Shown piece by piece: positions 8,330 through 15,036 of a stretch of DNA of 18,977 nucleotides (positions within the stretch are counted from its first letter, which is position 1; each line of letters opens with the position of its first letter). The DNA comes from UBA2219 sp964612075 (GTDB lineage: Bacteria > Desulfobacterota > Deferrimicrobia > Deferrimicrobiales > Deferrimicrobiaceae). The position numbers and the translations under genes are program-made. The stretch lies in NCBI GenBank assembly GCA_964612075.1, contig CAZTFC010000047.1, forward strand, positions 1 through 18,977. Reading direction: 5' to 3'. Below the pieces are notes generated by a model. That model ran no database searches, was not told where the DNA came from, and saw only the letters and a list, made by a program, of their open reading frames with translations.

Positions 8330-9231
8330 AGGAACGCCTGGTCCGCTTCCTTCTGCGCCTGCTGGAGTCGGTCCCCCTTCCCCTGCTGGCGCGGGTCCTG
8401 GAGTCGCTGATGGGGCTGGTGTGCACGTTCGACCGGAAGCACCGGCGAATCGCGCGCATCAACCTGCGGATCGCGTTCCCGGAGATGGGCGACGGCGAGG
8501 CGGAGCGCCTCATACGCCGCGCCTACCTGCGGCTGGGCACCCTCGCGGCCGAGTTCGTCCACATCCCGAAGATGGACGAGCGGTACATCCGGGAGCATTT
8601 CCGGATCGAGGGGTTGGAGGACCTGCGCGACTCCTCGGAGCGCGAAGGGCGCCCGTGCATGGTGATGACCGGCCACTTCGGGAACTGGGAGCTGTTGTCC
8701 CACGTGTATGGCGCGGTCGTCGCGCCCGCCGCCTTCATCGTCAAGCCGCTGCGGAGCCCGATCCTCGACGCCATCGTGACCGAGCACAGGCAATGGGCCG
8801 GCAACACCGTCATCCGCCAGACGGATTCCGCCAGGGAGGTGATGAGGTTCCTGCGCAGGAAGGTCCTGGTGGGCATCCTCATCGACCAGAACGTCGACCG
8901 GCACAGGGGGGTCCTCGTGGATTTCTTCTCGAGGAAGACCTACACGACCGACGGGATCGCGCGGCTGGCGTTGGCGATGCGGGCGGCGATCCATCCCGGG
9001 TTCATCTTCGGGGACCCTTCGAGGAAGTTCCATCACGTGCTGCGGTTCGGGCCGGCGGTCCGCATCGATTACCGGGCGCCGAGGGAAGAGGAAATCCCCA
9101 GGGTCACGCGACGCTGCAACGAGGAGCTGGAAAAGGCGATCCGGGAGGCCCCCGACCATTGGATCTGGTTCCAGCCGCGCTGGAAAAGCCGGCACCCGGA
9201 CGAGCCGGACGTCTACGGGGAGGAGCGTTGA
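8326..9231 (+). CDS. LpxL/HtrB-type lipid A late acyltransferase
   Basis: This 301-residue member of the LpxL/LpxM lysophospholipid acyltransferase family is expected to add a secondary acyl chain to Kdo-lipid A at the inner membrane. The N-terminal hydrophobic segment (LLESVPLPLLARVLESLMGLV) is followed by the R-I-N-L-R-I-A-F-P region. The catalytic HX4E box is TGHFGNWEL, with His117 and Glu122. ILIDQNVD and a C-terminal WIWFQPRWK (commonly WxHRRWK) complete the family pattern. The ATG overlaps the lpxK stop (ATGA). It is the only late acyltransferase in the window. Whether it adds a laurate-like (LpxL) or myristate-like (LpxM) chain, or uses ACP or CoA, cannot be decided here. Confidence 0.9.
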   Translation: MKERLVRFLLRLLESVPLPLLARVLESLMGLVCTFDRKHRRIARINLRIAFPEMGDGEAERLIRRAYLRLGTLAAEFVHIPKMDERYIREHFRIEGLEDLRDSSEREGRPCMVMTGHFGNWELLSHVYGAVVAPAAFIVKPLRSPILDAIVTEHRQWAGNTVIRQTDSAREVMRFLRRKVLVGILIDQNVDRHRGVLVDFFSRKTYTTDGIARLALAMRAAIHPGFIFGDPSRKFHHVLRFGPAVRIDYRAPREEEIPRVTRRCNEELEKAIREAPDHWIWFQPRWKSRHPDEPDVYGEER

Positions 9232-9806
9232 AGGGGATCGTCTTCCTGGACCGGGACGGGACGCTGATCGAGGAAGTGGGGTACATCAGGGACCCGGCCG
9301 ACGTCCGCGTCCTGCCGGGCGCGGCCGCGGCTGTGCGGAGGATGGCGGCCGCGGGGTACCTGCTCGCGGTCGTGTCCAACCAGTCGGGACTGGCGCGGGG
9401 GAAATTCACGAGGTCCGAGATGGACGCAGTGAACGGTGCGTTCCTGGCCGGCTTCCGGAAGGAAGGGGTCGTGTTCGACGCCGTGGAATACTGCCCCCAT
9501 CACCCGGAAGGCGCGGTCGCGGAATACCGGAGGGAGTGCTCCTGTCGGAAGCCGGGGATCGCGATGGCGGAAAGCATCCTGCGGCGCCTCGCGGTCCCGG
9601 AGTCGTGCCCCCGCTTCGTGGTCGGTGATAAAATGACCGACATACTTTTCGGTATCCGGCTGGAAGCGAAGACCGTCCTGGTCGGAACGGGGTACGGGGC
9701 CTCGGAACGGGAGGAGGCGCGGCGCGGCGGCGTCGCCCCCGACGCTTTCCTCCCGGGGATGCCGGAGGCCGCGGAATGGATCCTCTCGGAGGGCCGACGA
9801 AGTTGA
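9228..9806 (+). CDS. gmhB: D-glycero-D-manno-heptose 1,7-bisphosphate phosphatase GmhB
   Basis: This 192-residue cytoplasmic HAD phosphatase removes the 7-phosphate from heptose 1,7-bisphosphate, giving heptose 1-phosphate for ADP-heptose. FLDRDGTL near the N-terminus contains the nucleophile Asp and general acid Asp. VVSNQSG is HAD motif II, and VGDKMTD carries the motif IV acidic residues. The structural zinc site of GmhB is intact: Cys89 and His91 (CPHHPEG) with Cys104 and Cys106 (CSCRKPG). It starts at TTG 9228 with GGGGAGG at 9217-9223; no in-frame ATG fits. It overlaps the acyltransferase stop by 4 bases. The heptose kinase HldA, which makes its substrate, lies 1.3 kb downstream. A histidinol-phosphatase role is a less likely alternative. 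Confidence 0.9.
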   Translation: MKGIVFLDRDGTLIEEVGYIRDPADVRVLPGAAAAVRRMAAAGYLLAVVSNQSGLARGKFTRSEMDAVNGAFLAGFRKEGVVFDAVEYCPHHPEGAVAEYRRECSCRKPGIAMAESILRRLAVPESCPRFVVGDKMTDILFGIRLEAKTVLVGTGYGASEREEARRGGVAPDAFLPGMPEAAEWILSEGRRS

Positions 9807-10984
9807 CCGGGACGACCGGACGGAAACGTCTTCTTCGCGCCGGAGCCGTGCTTCTTTCCGCGCTCCTGTTGCTTGCGTCCGCGGGCTGTTTCGGTTCCCG
9901 GAAGGCGGACGTCGTTCCCCCGGAACCCGCGGTCTCGAAACCATACGACAACGCCGCCGGGGCGGCGTCCGGCGGGATCCCCCCCGTCATTCCCATCGTC
10001 GAGGCTCCCCCGGCCGAGGAGAGGCCCGGGCCGCCTGCGGGCGCTCCCGTTCCTTCGGAGCCGGCCGGCGGGCCGCCGGGGGAAACGGCGTACGCGACGA
10101 TCCCCCGGGAGGGGCAGGCGGCCGCGCCGGACGTTCCGGAGAAACCGGGAAAGAGGCCGCCGGCGCCGGCGCCCGGAGCGCGAACGGAAAAGGCCCACGC
10201 CGGGAAACAGCCGAGGACCGCCGCACCGCCGGGGCCGCCCCAACCGACGCCCGCCCCCCAGGTCCCCGCCGCTCCTGCGCGCCCGCCCGAGGGCCCCGGT
10301 CCCCCGTGGGCGCGACGGAACGAGACGCTCGCGTTCCGGGTGGACTTCCTCGGGATCACGATGGGGTACGCGCGCTTCCTCTACAAAGGGAGGGTCTCCA
10401 TCGGGGGGAAGGCCGCGCACCACGTGAACGTCAGGGCATGGACCTCCGGCATCCTCTCCTACATCTACCCGATCAACGAGACGATCGATTACTACCTGGA
10501 CATGGAGACGATCGAGCCGATCCGGATCGTGTACACGGGCCGGAAGAATAAGAGAGACGACGCCGCGATCTACGATCAGGAGAAAGGGGAGATCGTCTAC
10601 CGATACCTTGACGACGGGCAGGTCCGGAAGAAGGTGGACGTCGTCCCGTCGATCCACGACCCGGTGTCCGCGGTCTACTACTTCCGCTGGAAGGACATGG
10701 GCAGGGAGGACAGGCCGAGGAACGTCTACGGGGGGCGCAAGGTCTACCAGATCGCCGCCGTTTTCGCGGGGACGGAGAGGCTGCGGACGAACGACGGGGA
10801 GGTCGACACCCTCGTCGTGGCGCCGGTGATCCGCAGGGACGGGAAGATCGAGAACAAGGGGGACTTGAAGATGTGGGTCACGAACGACGAGCGGCGCGTC
10901 CCCGTCCGGATCTACGGAAAATTCCGGAAGATAAAGGAATGGACCCTGGTGGGAGAACTGATGCCCGAACGGGCGGGAGGATAG
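9776..10984 (+). CDS. Secreted DUF3108 protein with proline-rich linker
   Basis: The function is unknown. The 402-residue product has a basic N-terminus (GRKRLLR) and a hydrophobic stretch ending LLASAGCF, so it is exported. The Cys38 context (S-A-G-C) has Ser rather than Leu/Val/Ile at -3, so it is a poor lipobox and lipoprotein status is uncertain. Residues ~48-178 form a low-complexity Pro/Ala/Gly linker long enough to span part of the periplasm. The C-terminal ~220 residues form a beta-rich domain (VDFLGITMGYARFLYKG, IDYYLDMETIEPIRI, LKMWVTNDERRVPVRI) that I recognise as DUF3108. ATG 9776 has GGAGG at 9764-9768. TTG 9803 (GGAGGG at 9788-9793, 4-base overlap with gmhB) is an equally credible start that gives a shorter signal sequence. 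Its place among lipid A and heptose genes suggests an envelope role. Confidence 0.8.
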   Translation: MDPLGGPTKLTGTTGRKRLLRAGAVLLSALLLLASAGCFGSRKADVVPPEPAVSKPYDNAAGAASGGIPPVIPIVEAPPAEERPGPPAGAPVPSEPAGGPPGETAYATIPREGQAAAPDVPEKPGKRPPAPAPGARTEKAHAGKQPRTAAPPGPPQPTPAPQVPAAPARPPEGPGPPWARRNETLAFRVDFLGITMGYARFLYKGRVSIGGKAAHHVNVRAWTSGILSYIYPINETIDYYLDMETIEPIRIVYTGRKNKRDDAAIYDQEKGEIVYRYLDDGQVRKKVDVVPSIHDPVSAVYYFRWKDMGREDRPRNVYGGRKVYQIAAVFAGTERLRTNDGEVDTLVVAPVIRRDGKIENKGDLKMWVTNDERRVPVRIYGKFRKIKEWTLVGELMPERAGG

Positions 10985-10987
10985 GTC

Positions 10988-11152
10988 ATGGACAAGACGC
11001 TCCTGGAGATCCTGGCATGCCCCAAGTGCAAGGGGGAACTCGAGCTCGCGGAGGACGGGACGGAGCTGCGCTGCGCCGCCTGCCGGCTGGCCTACCGGAT
11101 CGACGACGGGATACCGATCCTCCTCGTGGAGGAGGCCACCACTTATGAATGA
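10988..11152 (+). CDS. Trm112/YcaR-like (UPF0434) small zinc protein
   Basis: This 54-residue protein has two CxxC pairs (Cys11/Cys14 and Cys29/Cys32) that should bind one zinc. The pattern LLEILACPKCKGEL followed by LRC-x2-C-x-LAYRIDDGIPILL is diagnostic of the Trm112/UPF0434 family, which includes E. coli YcaR. In E. coli, ycaR sits between lpxK and kdsB, so association with lipid A/Kdo genes recurs here. Its molecular role in bacteria is not firmly established; eukaryotic Trm112 activates methyltransferases. GGGAGG at 10975-10980 lies 7 bases before the ATG. The gene starts 3 bases after DUF3108 and overlaps hldA by 8 bases. Confidence 0.9.
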   Translation: MDKTLLEILACPKCKGELELAEDGTELRCAACRLAYRIDDGIPILLVEEATTYE

Positions 11153-12161
11153 CCCGTTTTTCCCGGCGGACGCCGGACGCCGGGTGGCGACGTTCCCCGC
11201 CTGCCGGATACTCGTCGTCGGGGACATAATGCTCGACGAGTACGTGTTCGGCACGGTCGGCCGGATCTCGCCGGAAGCGCCCGTCCCGGTGGTCGCCGTC
11301 ACCCGCGACGCCCGGGTCCCCGGCGGGGCGGCCAACGTGGCGCTGAATCTCGCCGGACTGAAAGCCTCGGTCGAGATGGCCGGGCTCGTCGGGAACGACC
11401 CGGCGGGCAGGTACGTCACGCGGGTGCTGCGCGGCCGCGGTATCGGCGTTTCCGCCATCGTGCAGGACCCCGACCGCCCCACGACGGTCAAGACGAGGGT
11501 CATCGCCCACAGCCAGCAGGTCGTCCGCGTCGACCGCGAAAAGAAAGCCCCTCCCTCGAGGCGGACGCACGAGGCGCTGATCCGACGGATCCTCTCCCTG
11601 CTGGGCGATGTCCGGGGGGTCGTGTTCTCTGATTACCGCAAGGGGACGCTCAGCGCGGAACTGGTGCGGGAGGTGACGGGAGCGGCGCGCGGGAAAGGCC
11701 TTTTCGTGGCCGTCGACCCGAAGCAGACCGATTTCGCCTGGTACCGCGGCTGTACTCTCATCACGCCCAACAAGAAGGAGGCGGAGGCGGCGCTCGGCGG
11801 GAGGGAGCTCCGTTCGGACCTCGAGGTGTGGGAAGGAGGAAAGGAGCTGCTTCGCAGGGCCGGCGCGGACGCGGTGCTCATCACCCGGGGGGAGGAAGGG
11901 ATGACCCTGGTCGAGCGCGGGCGCAAGGAATGCTTCCATATCCCCGCGCTGGCGCGGCAGGTATTCGACGTCACCGGCGCGGGGGATACCGTGATCGGAA
12001 CGGTCGCGGCGTGCCTCGCGGCCGGCTCCTCCATGCGGGAGGCGGCGATGCTCGCCAACATCGCCGCCAGCGTTGTGGTGGGAGAGGTCGGGACCTCCCC
12101 GATCACCGCGGAGAAGCTCCTTTCCGCCGTCCGGGACAAAGCCCGGGGCGGGCAGGGATGA
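11145..12161 (+). CDS. hldA: D-glycero-beta-D-manno-heptose-7-phosphate kinase HldA (RfaE1)
   Basis: This 338-residue PfkB-family kinase phosphorylates heptose 7-phosphate at C1, making the substrate of GmhB in ADP-heptose synthesis for the LPS inner core. ILVVGDIMLDEYVFG and RISPEAPVPVV mark the N-terminal sugar-binding part. GGAANVALNLAGL (60-72) is the PfkB signature 1. DVTGAGDT carries the catalytic base Asp281. The protein stops after this domain, so the cytidylyltransferase-like half of the two-domain E. coli HldE is missing. A separate HldC (RfaE2) would be needed elsewhere in the genome. GGAGGAGG at 11128-11135 lies 9 bases before the ATG. The start overlaps the Trm112-like gene, and the stop overlaps DUF4416 as ATGA. 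Confidence 0.93.
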   Translation: MNDPFFPADAGRRVATFPACRILVVGDIMLDEYVFGTVGRISPEAPVPVVAVTRDARVPGGAANVALNLAGLKASVEMAGLVGNDPAGRYVTRVLRGRGIGVSAIVQDPDRPTTVKTRVIAHSQQVVRVDREKKAPPSRRTHEALIRRILSLLGDVRGVVFSDYRKGTLSAELVREVTGAARGKGLFVAVDPKQTDFAWYRGCTLITPNKKEAEAALGGRELRSDLEVWEGGKELLRRAGADAVLITRGEEGMTLVERGRKECFHIPALARQVFDVTGAGDTVIGTVAACLAAGSSMREAAMLANIAASVVVGEVGTSPITAEKLLSAVRDKARGGQG

Positions 12162-12703
12162 GCCGCAGGAACGTTCCTCCCACGGCGGTCCTTGTCGTCT
12201 CCGCCATCTTCCGGGAGGAACGCTTCCTCGAAGCCGCCTTGCCGCGCATCGCCGGGATCGTCGGCGAAGCGGTATTTTCCGGCCCGGTCTTCCCGTTCGA
12301 CCGCACGGAATATTATTCGGGGGAGATGGGGAAACCGCTGTTCCGCCGGTTTCTCGCGGCCGCCGACCCCGTCCCACGCGATTCGCTGGCCGGGATCAAG
12401 ATCGGCCTCGAATCGATCGAGAACGACTTTTCGCAAGAGGGACGCCGCATGTTGAACCTCGATCCGGGGCTGGTCACGCCGGAGAACTTCATCCTCGCCA
12501 CGGGGAAGAATTTCACGCACCGGGTCTATTTGCGGGACGGCGTGTTCGCCGACCTGACCCTGGTGTTCCGGGGAGGGGAGTATCGGCCGCTGCCGTGGAC
12601 CTACCCCGATTACGCCTCCGGGGAAATACGGTCGCTGCTCAGGGAGATTCGCGAAACGTTGATGGGGAAACGGGAAAATCCGTCGAATCGGGACGGCTCG
12701 TGA
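12158..12703 (+). CDS. DUF4416 family protein
   Basis: This 181-residue protein has no signal peptide or membrane segment and is probably cytoplasmic. I recognise the DUF4416 pattern: an N-terminal VVSAIF strand, FDRTEYYSGEMGKPLFRRF, GIKIGLESIE, then RRMLNLDPGLVTPENFILAT, KNFTHRVYLRDGVFADLTL and PLPWTYPDY. The family has no established function that I know of. The ATG shares 4 bases with the hldA stop, so it is translated with the heptose kinase and may act on envelope sugars or lipids, but this is only guilt by association. The last ~12 residues (GKRENPSNRDGS) look disordered. A 37-base gap holding a short leader ORF separates it from the next gene. Confidence 0.85.
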   Translation: MSRRNVPPTAVLVVSAIFREERFLEAALPRIAGIVGEAVFSGPVFPFDRTEYYSGEMGKPLFRRFLAAADPVPRDSLAGIKIGLESIENDFSQEGRRMLNLDPGLVTPENFILATGKNFTHRVYLRDGVFADLTLVFRGGEYRPLPWTYPDYASGEIRSLLREIRETLMGKRENPSNRDGS

Positions 12704-12723
12704 ACCGGGTCCGGGAGGAAGGC

Positions 12724-12750
12724 ATGCCTTCGGGTGCGAAATGCGGATGA
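12724..12750 (+). promoter_or_regulatory. Possible 8-codon leader ORF ahead of the LtaS-like gene
   Basis: ATG 12724 opens a reading frame of 8 codons (MPSGAKCG) ending TGA 12748-12750. A strong GGGAGG at 12713-12718 sits 5 bases before it. Its stop overlaps ATG 12747 of the large downstream gene as ATGA, the coupling used elsewhere in the operon. The large gene itself has no ribosome-binding site at normal spacing from either ATG 12741 or ATG 12747. The leader could load ribosomes for it; chance is possible. Confidence 0.4.
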
Positions 12751-14987
12751 ACCCGGAATCGCTGAAGCAAGTATTGCCGGATTGGAAACGACTGGTCATC
12801 CCTCTTCTGCTGATACCGATAACGGTATACGCGACAAGGGCGGGAGCGCTTCCCGGGGCGGGGATGGGATCCTTGGGATCCATCCTGCAGGTGGCTGCCT
12901 GGGAAGCTCTCTACGTCGTTCTATGCGCCATCTATCAAGGCGCCTGCGATCGGGCTGGATGTCCCTCGGGGAGCGTACGTTTCCGGGTCGGCCTTTCCCT
13001 GGTTTTTGCGATCGGCACGCTCGTCGCCCTGGTCTTCGCCTTTCCGGGGCCATGGGAATCCCTTTATTACGCCAGGTATCTCGCGGTTCCATTGAGCCTG
13101 CTCGCCTGGCTTTCGCTCCTGGCGCGGGAAGAAAACAGGGCGGTTCTCCGTGTCGTGCAAGGCCGGGAACGGCTTCGCATGCTGACCTCCCTGGCGTTGA
13201 TGACGCTTTTCGCGTTCCTCGTCGTTTCCTTGACGGACATCGCGATAAACGGGGCCGATCTTTCCACGGGAACGGGGATCGGGACCGCTTTGGCAAAGAA
13301 GGCGTTGGTGACGAATTCGCTGATCCTGCTCGCCGCGTATGCCCTGGTGTTCTCCATGTCCGGCAGGGTTTCGACCGCGTTGGTTTCGGTTACGCCGGTC
13401 CTCGCCGTGCTGGTCCTGTCCACGCTGGCGAAGCTGAAATACATGCATGCGCCGGTATCCCCCCTGGACCTTTTGAATCTACCCGAGTTCCTCCCGCTTT
13501 TCCGCAAGTTCTTCGGTACCCCGGTACTGGTTGCCTCCATCGGGGCCGCCCTTGCGTGGATCCTTTCCCTCGCGGCTTTGAGGAGGCGCCCCTCCGGGCG
13601 GTACCCGATCGGATATCGGGTTCTCTGCGGAACGGTATCCCTTGCGGTCCTGGCAGGGGTGCCCGTGCTGTATTCCTGGCCGAATTACGACATGGAACGG
13701 TATTTCCGGATGATCGGGGGCCCGGAATTCCACACGACCGAAAATTTCCAGAAAAATAGCGGCATCTTGTTGACCTTCCTGGCGGAAGTTCCTTCCTCCT
13801 TCGTGAAGTCCCCTCCGGACTACAGCATCGAAACGGTCCGGGCGGCGGCGGCCCACAATATCAAGTACGCGAAAGCCACGTTCCGCCCACGCCGGTCGAT
13901 CAAGCCCAACCTGATCGTAGTAATGATCGAGTCCTTCATGGACCCGATGGATCTGGGGTATCGATACACCCACGATCCGATCCCGCGATTCCGATCGAGT
14001 TGGAAGAATAACGGCGGAGGTTACGCGATCGTACCGGGGGCGTTCGGCGGTTCCATCAATTCGGAATTCGAGATTCTGATGGGAATGTCGACGATGTTTT
14101 TTCCGGACAGGTCCGTACCGTACCGCCAATATATCAAGGAAGACGTGCCTTCCCTGCCGAGGGCGCTGAAAGCTTCGGGTTACCGGACGATCGCGATTCA
14201 GGCCGATCCGAAGAGCTGGTTCCATCGGGAAAAAGTGTACGAGCTTATGGGGTTCGACGAGAAGCATTTCCTCAACGAAGAACCGGGCGTCGAGCGGTGC
14301 AGGCGGGGATGGTGGGTTTCCGACAGGGCGGTGTTCGAAAGGATCAAGAGCGTCGCCCGGGGAAAGAAACCCTTCTTTATTTTTGCATTTCCCACGGCGA
14401 CCCATTCCCCTTACGAATCGGGAAAATATTCGAATTCCGACCTGAAGATCCTCGATCCGGTGACCGCGGATGTCGCGTCCGAGGTCGGGGAGTACATCAA
14501 CCTGCTGCAGGAGACGGACCGGGTGATCGGGGATTTCCTGGACTACCTCCGAGGTCAGCCGGACCCCACGATGCTTGTGATTCTTGGAGATCACCTGCCC
14601 CCGCTGTCCAACGCGGCCTTGCGGCGTATTTTTTCCAGGATTTCCTCCCTGCCGGGCCACGAGAGAGAATGGATGTCCCGCCGCGTTCCGATCCTGGTCG
14701 CCGCGAATTTCCGTTTTCCACGGGAGAACATCGAGCTGAGCCTGAACGTCATGCCGTCGTTCCTGATGGAAAAGATAGAGATCCCCCCCTCCGGCTTCAT
14801 CTCCGCCGGAGATGTCCTTCGCCGAAAGGTCCCCGTATATTCGAAATACGCCAGAGGGGGCGACGGGAAGGTGTGGCGCCGAAGGGAGATCCCTCCGGAG
14901 GAAAGATCCTTCGTGGACAACTATTCCCTTCTGCAGTACGACACCCTGATCGGGAAGCGGCATTTCCTGGGTCCGGTTTCCCGGTGA
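12741..14987 (+). CDS. LtaS/MdoB-type membrane phosphoglycerol/phosphoethanolamine transferase-like protein
   Basis: This 748-residue protein has an N-terminal membrane region of about 8-9 hydrophobic segments (roughly residues 18-310) and a periplasmic alkaline-phosphatase/sulfatase-fold domain (about 385-710). Metal and active-site landmarks are Glu397 (VVMIESFMDP), the nucleophile position in FGGSINSEFEILMG (Ser438), and Asp617/His618 (LGDHLPP). In LtaS and related COG1368 enzymes the nucleophile is Thr (GGxTxNxEFE), so Ser438 is unusual. Relatives move phosphoglycerol or phosphoethanolamine from a phospholipid to a glycan. Here the target may be the LPS core or a periplasmic glucan, which is inference. 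Two sampled lines counted 47% and 50% GC, against 72% in a sampled msbA line. The start could be ATG 12741 or 12747. It has more membrane segments than the five of LtaS. Confidence 0.83.
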   Translation: MRMNPESLKQVLPDWKRLVIPLLLIPITVYATRAGALPGAGMGSLGSILQVAAWEALYVVLCAIYQGACDRAGCPSGSVRFRVGLSLVFAIGTLVALVFAFPGPWESLYYARYLAVPLSLLAWLSLLAREENRAVLRVVQGRERLRMLTSLALMTLFAFLVVSLTDIAINGADLSTGTGIGTALAKKALVTNSLILLAAYALVFSMSGRVSTALVSVTPVLAVLVLSTLAKLKYMHAPVSPLDLLNLPEFLPLFRKFFGTPVLVASIGAALAWILSLAALRRRPSGRYPIGYRVLCGTVSLAVLAGVPVLYSWPNYDMERYFRMIGGPEFHTTENFQKNSGILLTFLAEVPSSFVKSPPDYSIETVRAAAAHNIKYAKATFRPRRSIKPNLIVVMIESFMDPMDLGYRYTHDPIPRFRSSWKNNGGGYAIVPGAFGGSINSEFEILMGMSTMFFPDRSVPYRQYIKEDVPSLPRALKASGYRTIAIQADPKSWFHREKVYELMGFDEKHFLNEEPGVERCRRGWWVSDRAVFERIKSVARGKKPFFIFAFPTATHSPYESGKYSNSDLKILDPVTADVASEVGEYINLLQETDRVIGDFLDYLRGQPDPTMLVILGDHLPPLSNAALRRIFSRISSLPGHEREWMSRRVPILVAANFRFPRENIELSLNVMPSFLMEKIEIPPSGFISAGDVLRRKVPVYSKYARGGDGKVWRRREIPPEERSFVDNYSLLQYDTLIGKRHFLGPVSR

Positions 14988-15021
14988 GCCGCATTCCGAA
15001 GGGAGCCGATTCCCCGTTTGT

Positions 15022-15029
15022 GCTAACAT
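15022..15029 (+). promoter_or_regulatory. Candidate extended -10 promoter before yicC
   Basis: GCTAACAT, preceded by T at 15021, gives TG-C-TAACAT, an extended -10 element matching TATAAT at 4 of 6 positions. It is in the 49-base gap after the LtaS-like gene, one of the few AT-leaning spots between genes. No convincing -35 box is visible. Transcription would begin close to the yicC ATG at 15037, giving a leaderless or nearly leaderless message, which fits the lack of a ribosome-binding site there. Confidence 0.35.
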
Positions 15030-15036
15030 CGCCATC

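Noticed and set aside
9621..9641. Inverted repeat GTCGGT/ACCGAC around GATAAAATG inside gmhB, resembling an operator or -10 box
   Set aside because: It encodes the conserved HAD motif VGDKMTD, so the sequence is explained by protein constraint. The stem is only 6 bases.
15001..15018. Possible terminator after the LtaS-like gene (GGGA, loop, TCCC, then a short T run)
   Set aside because: The stem is only 4 base pairs and just three T's follow, too weak for a rho-independent terminator.
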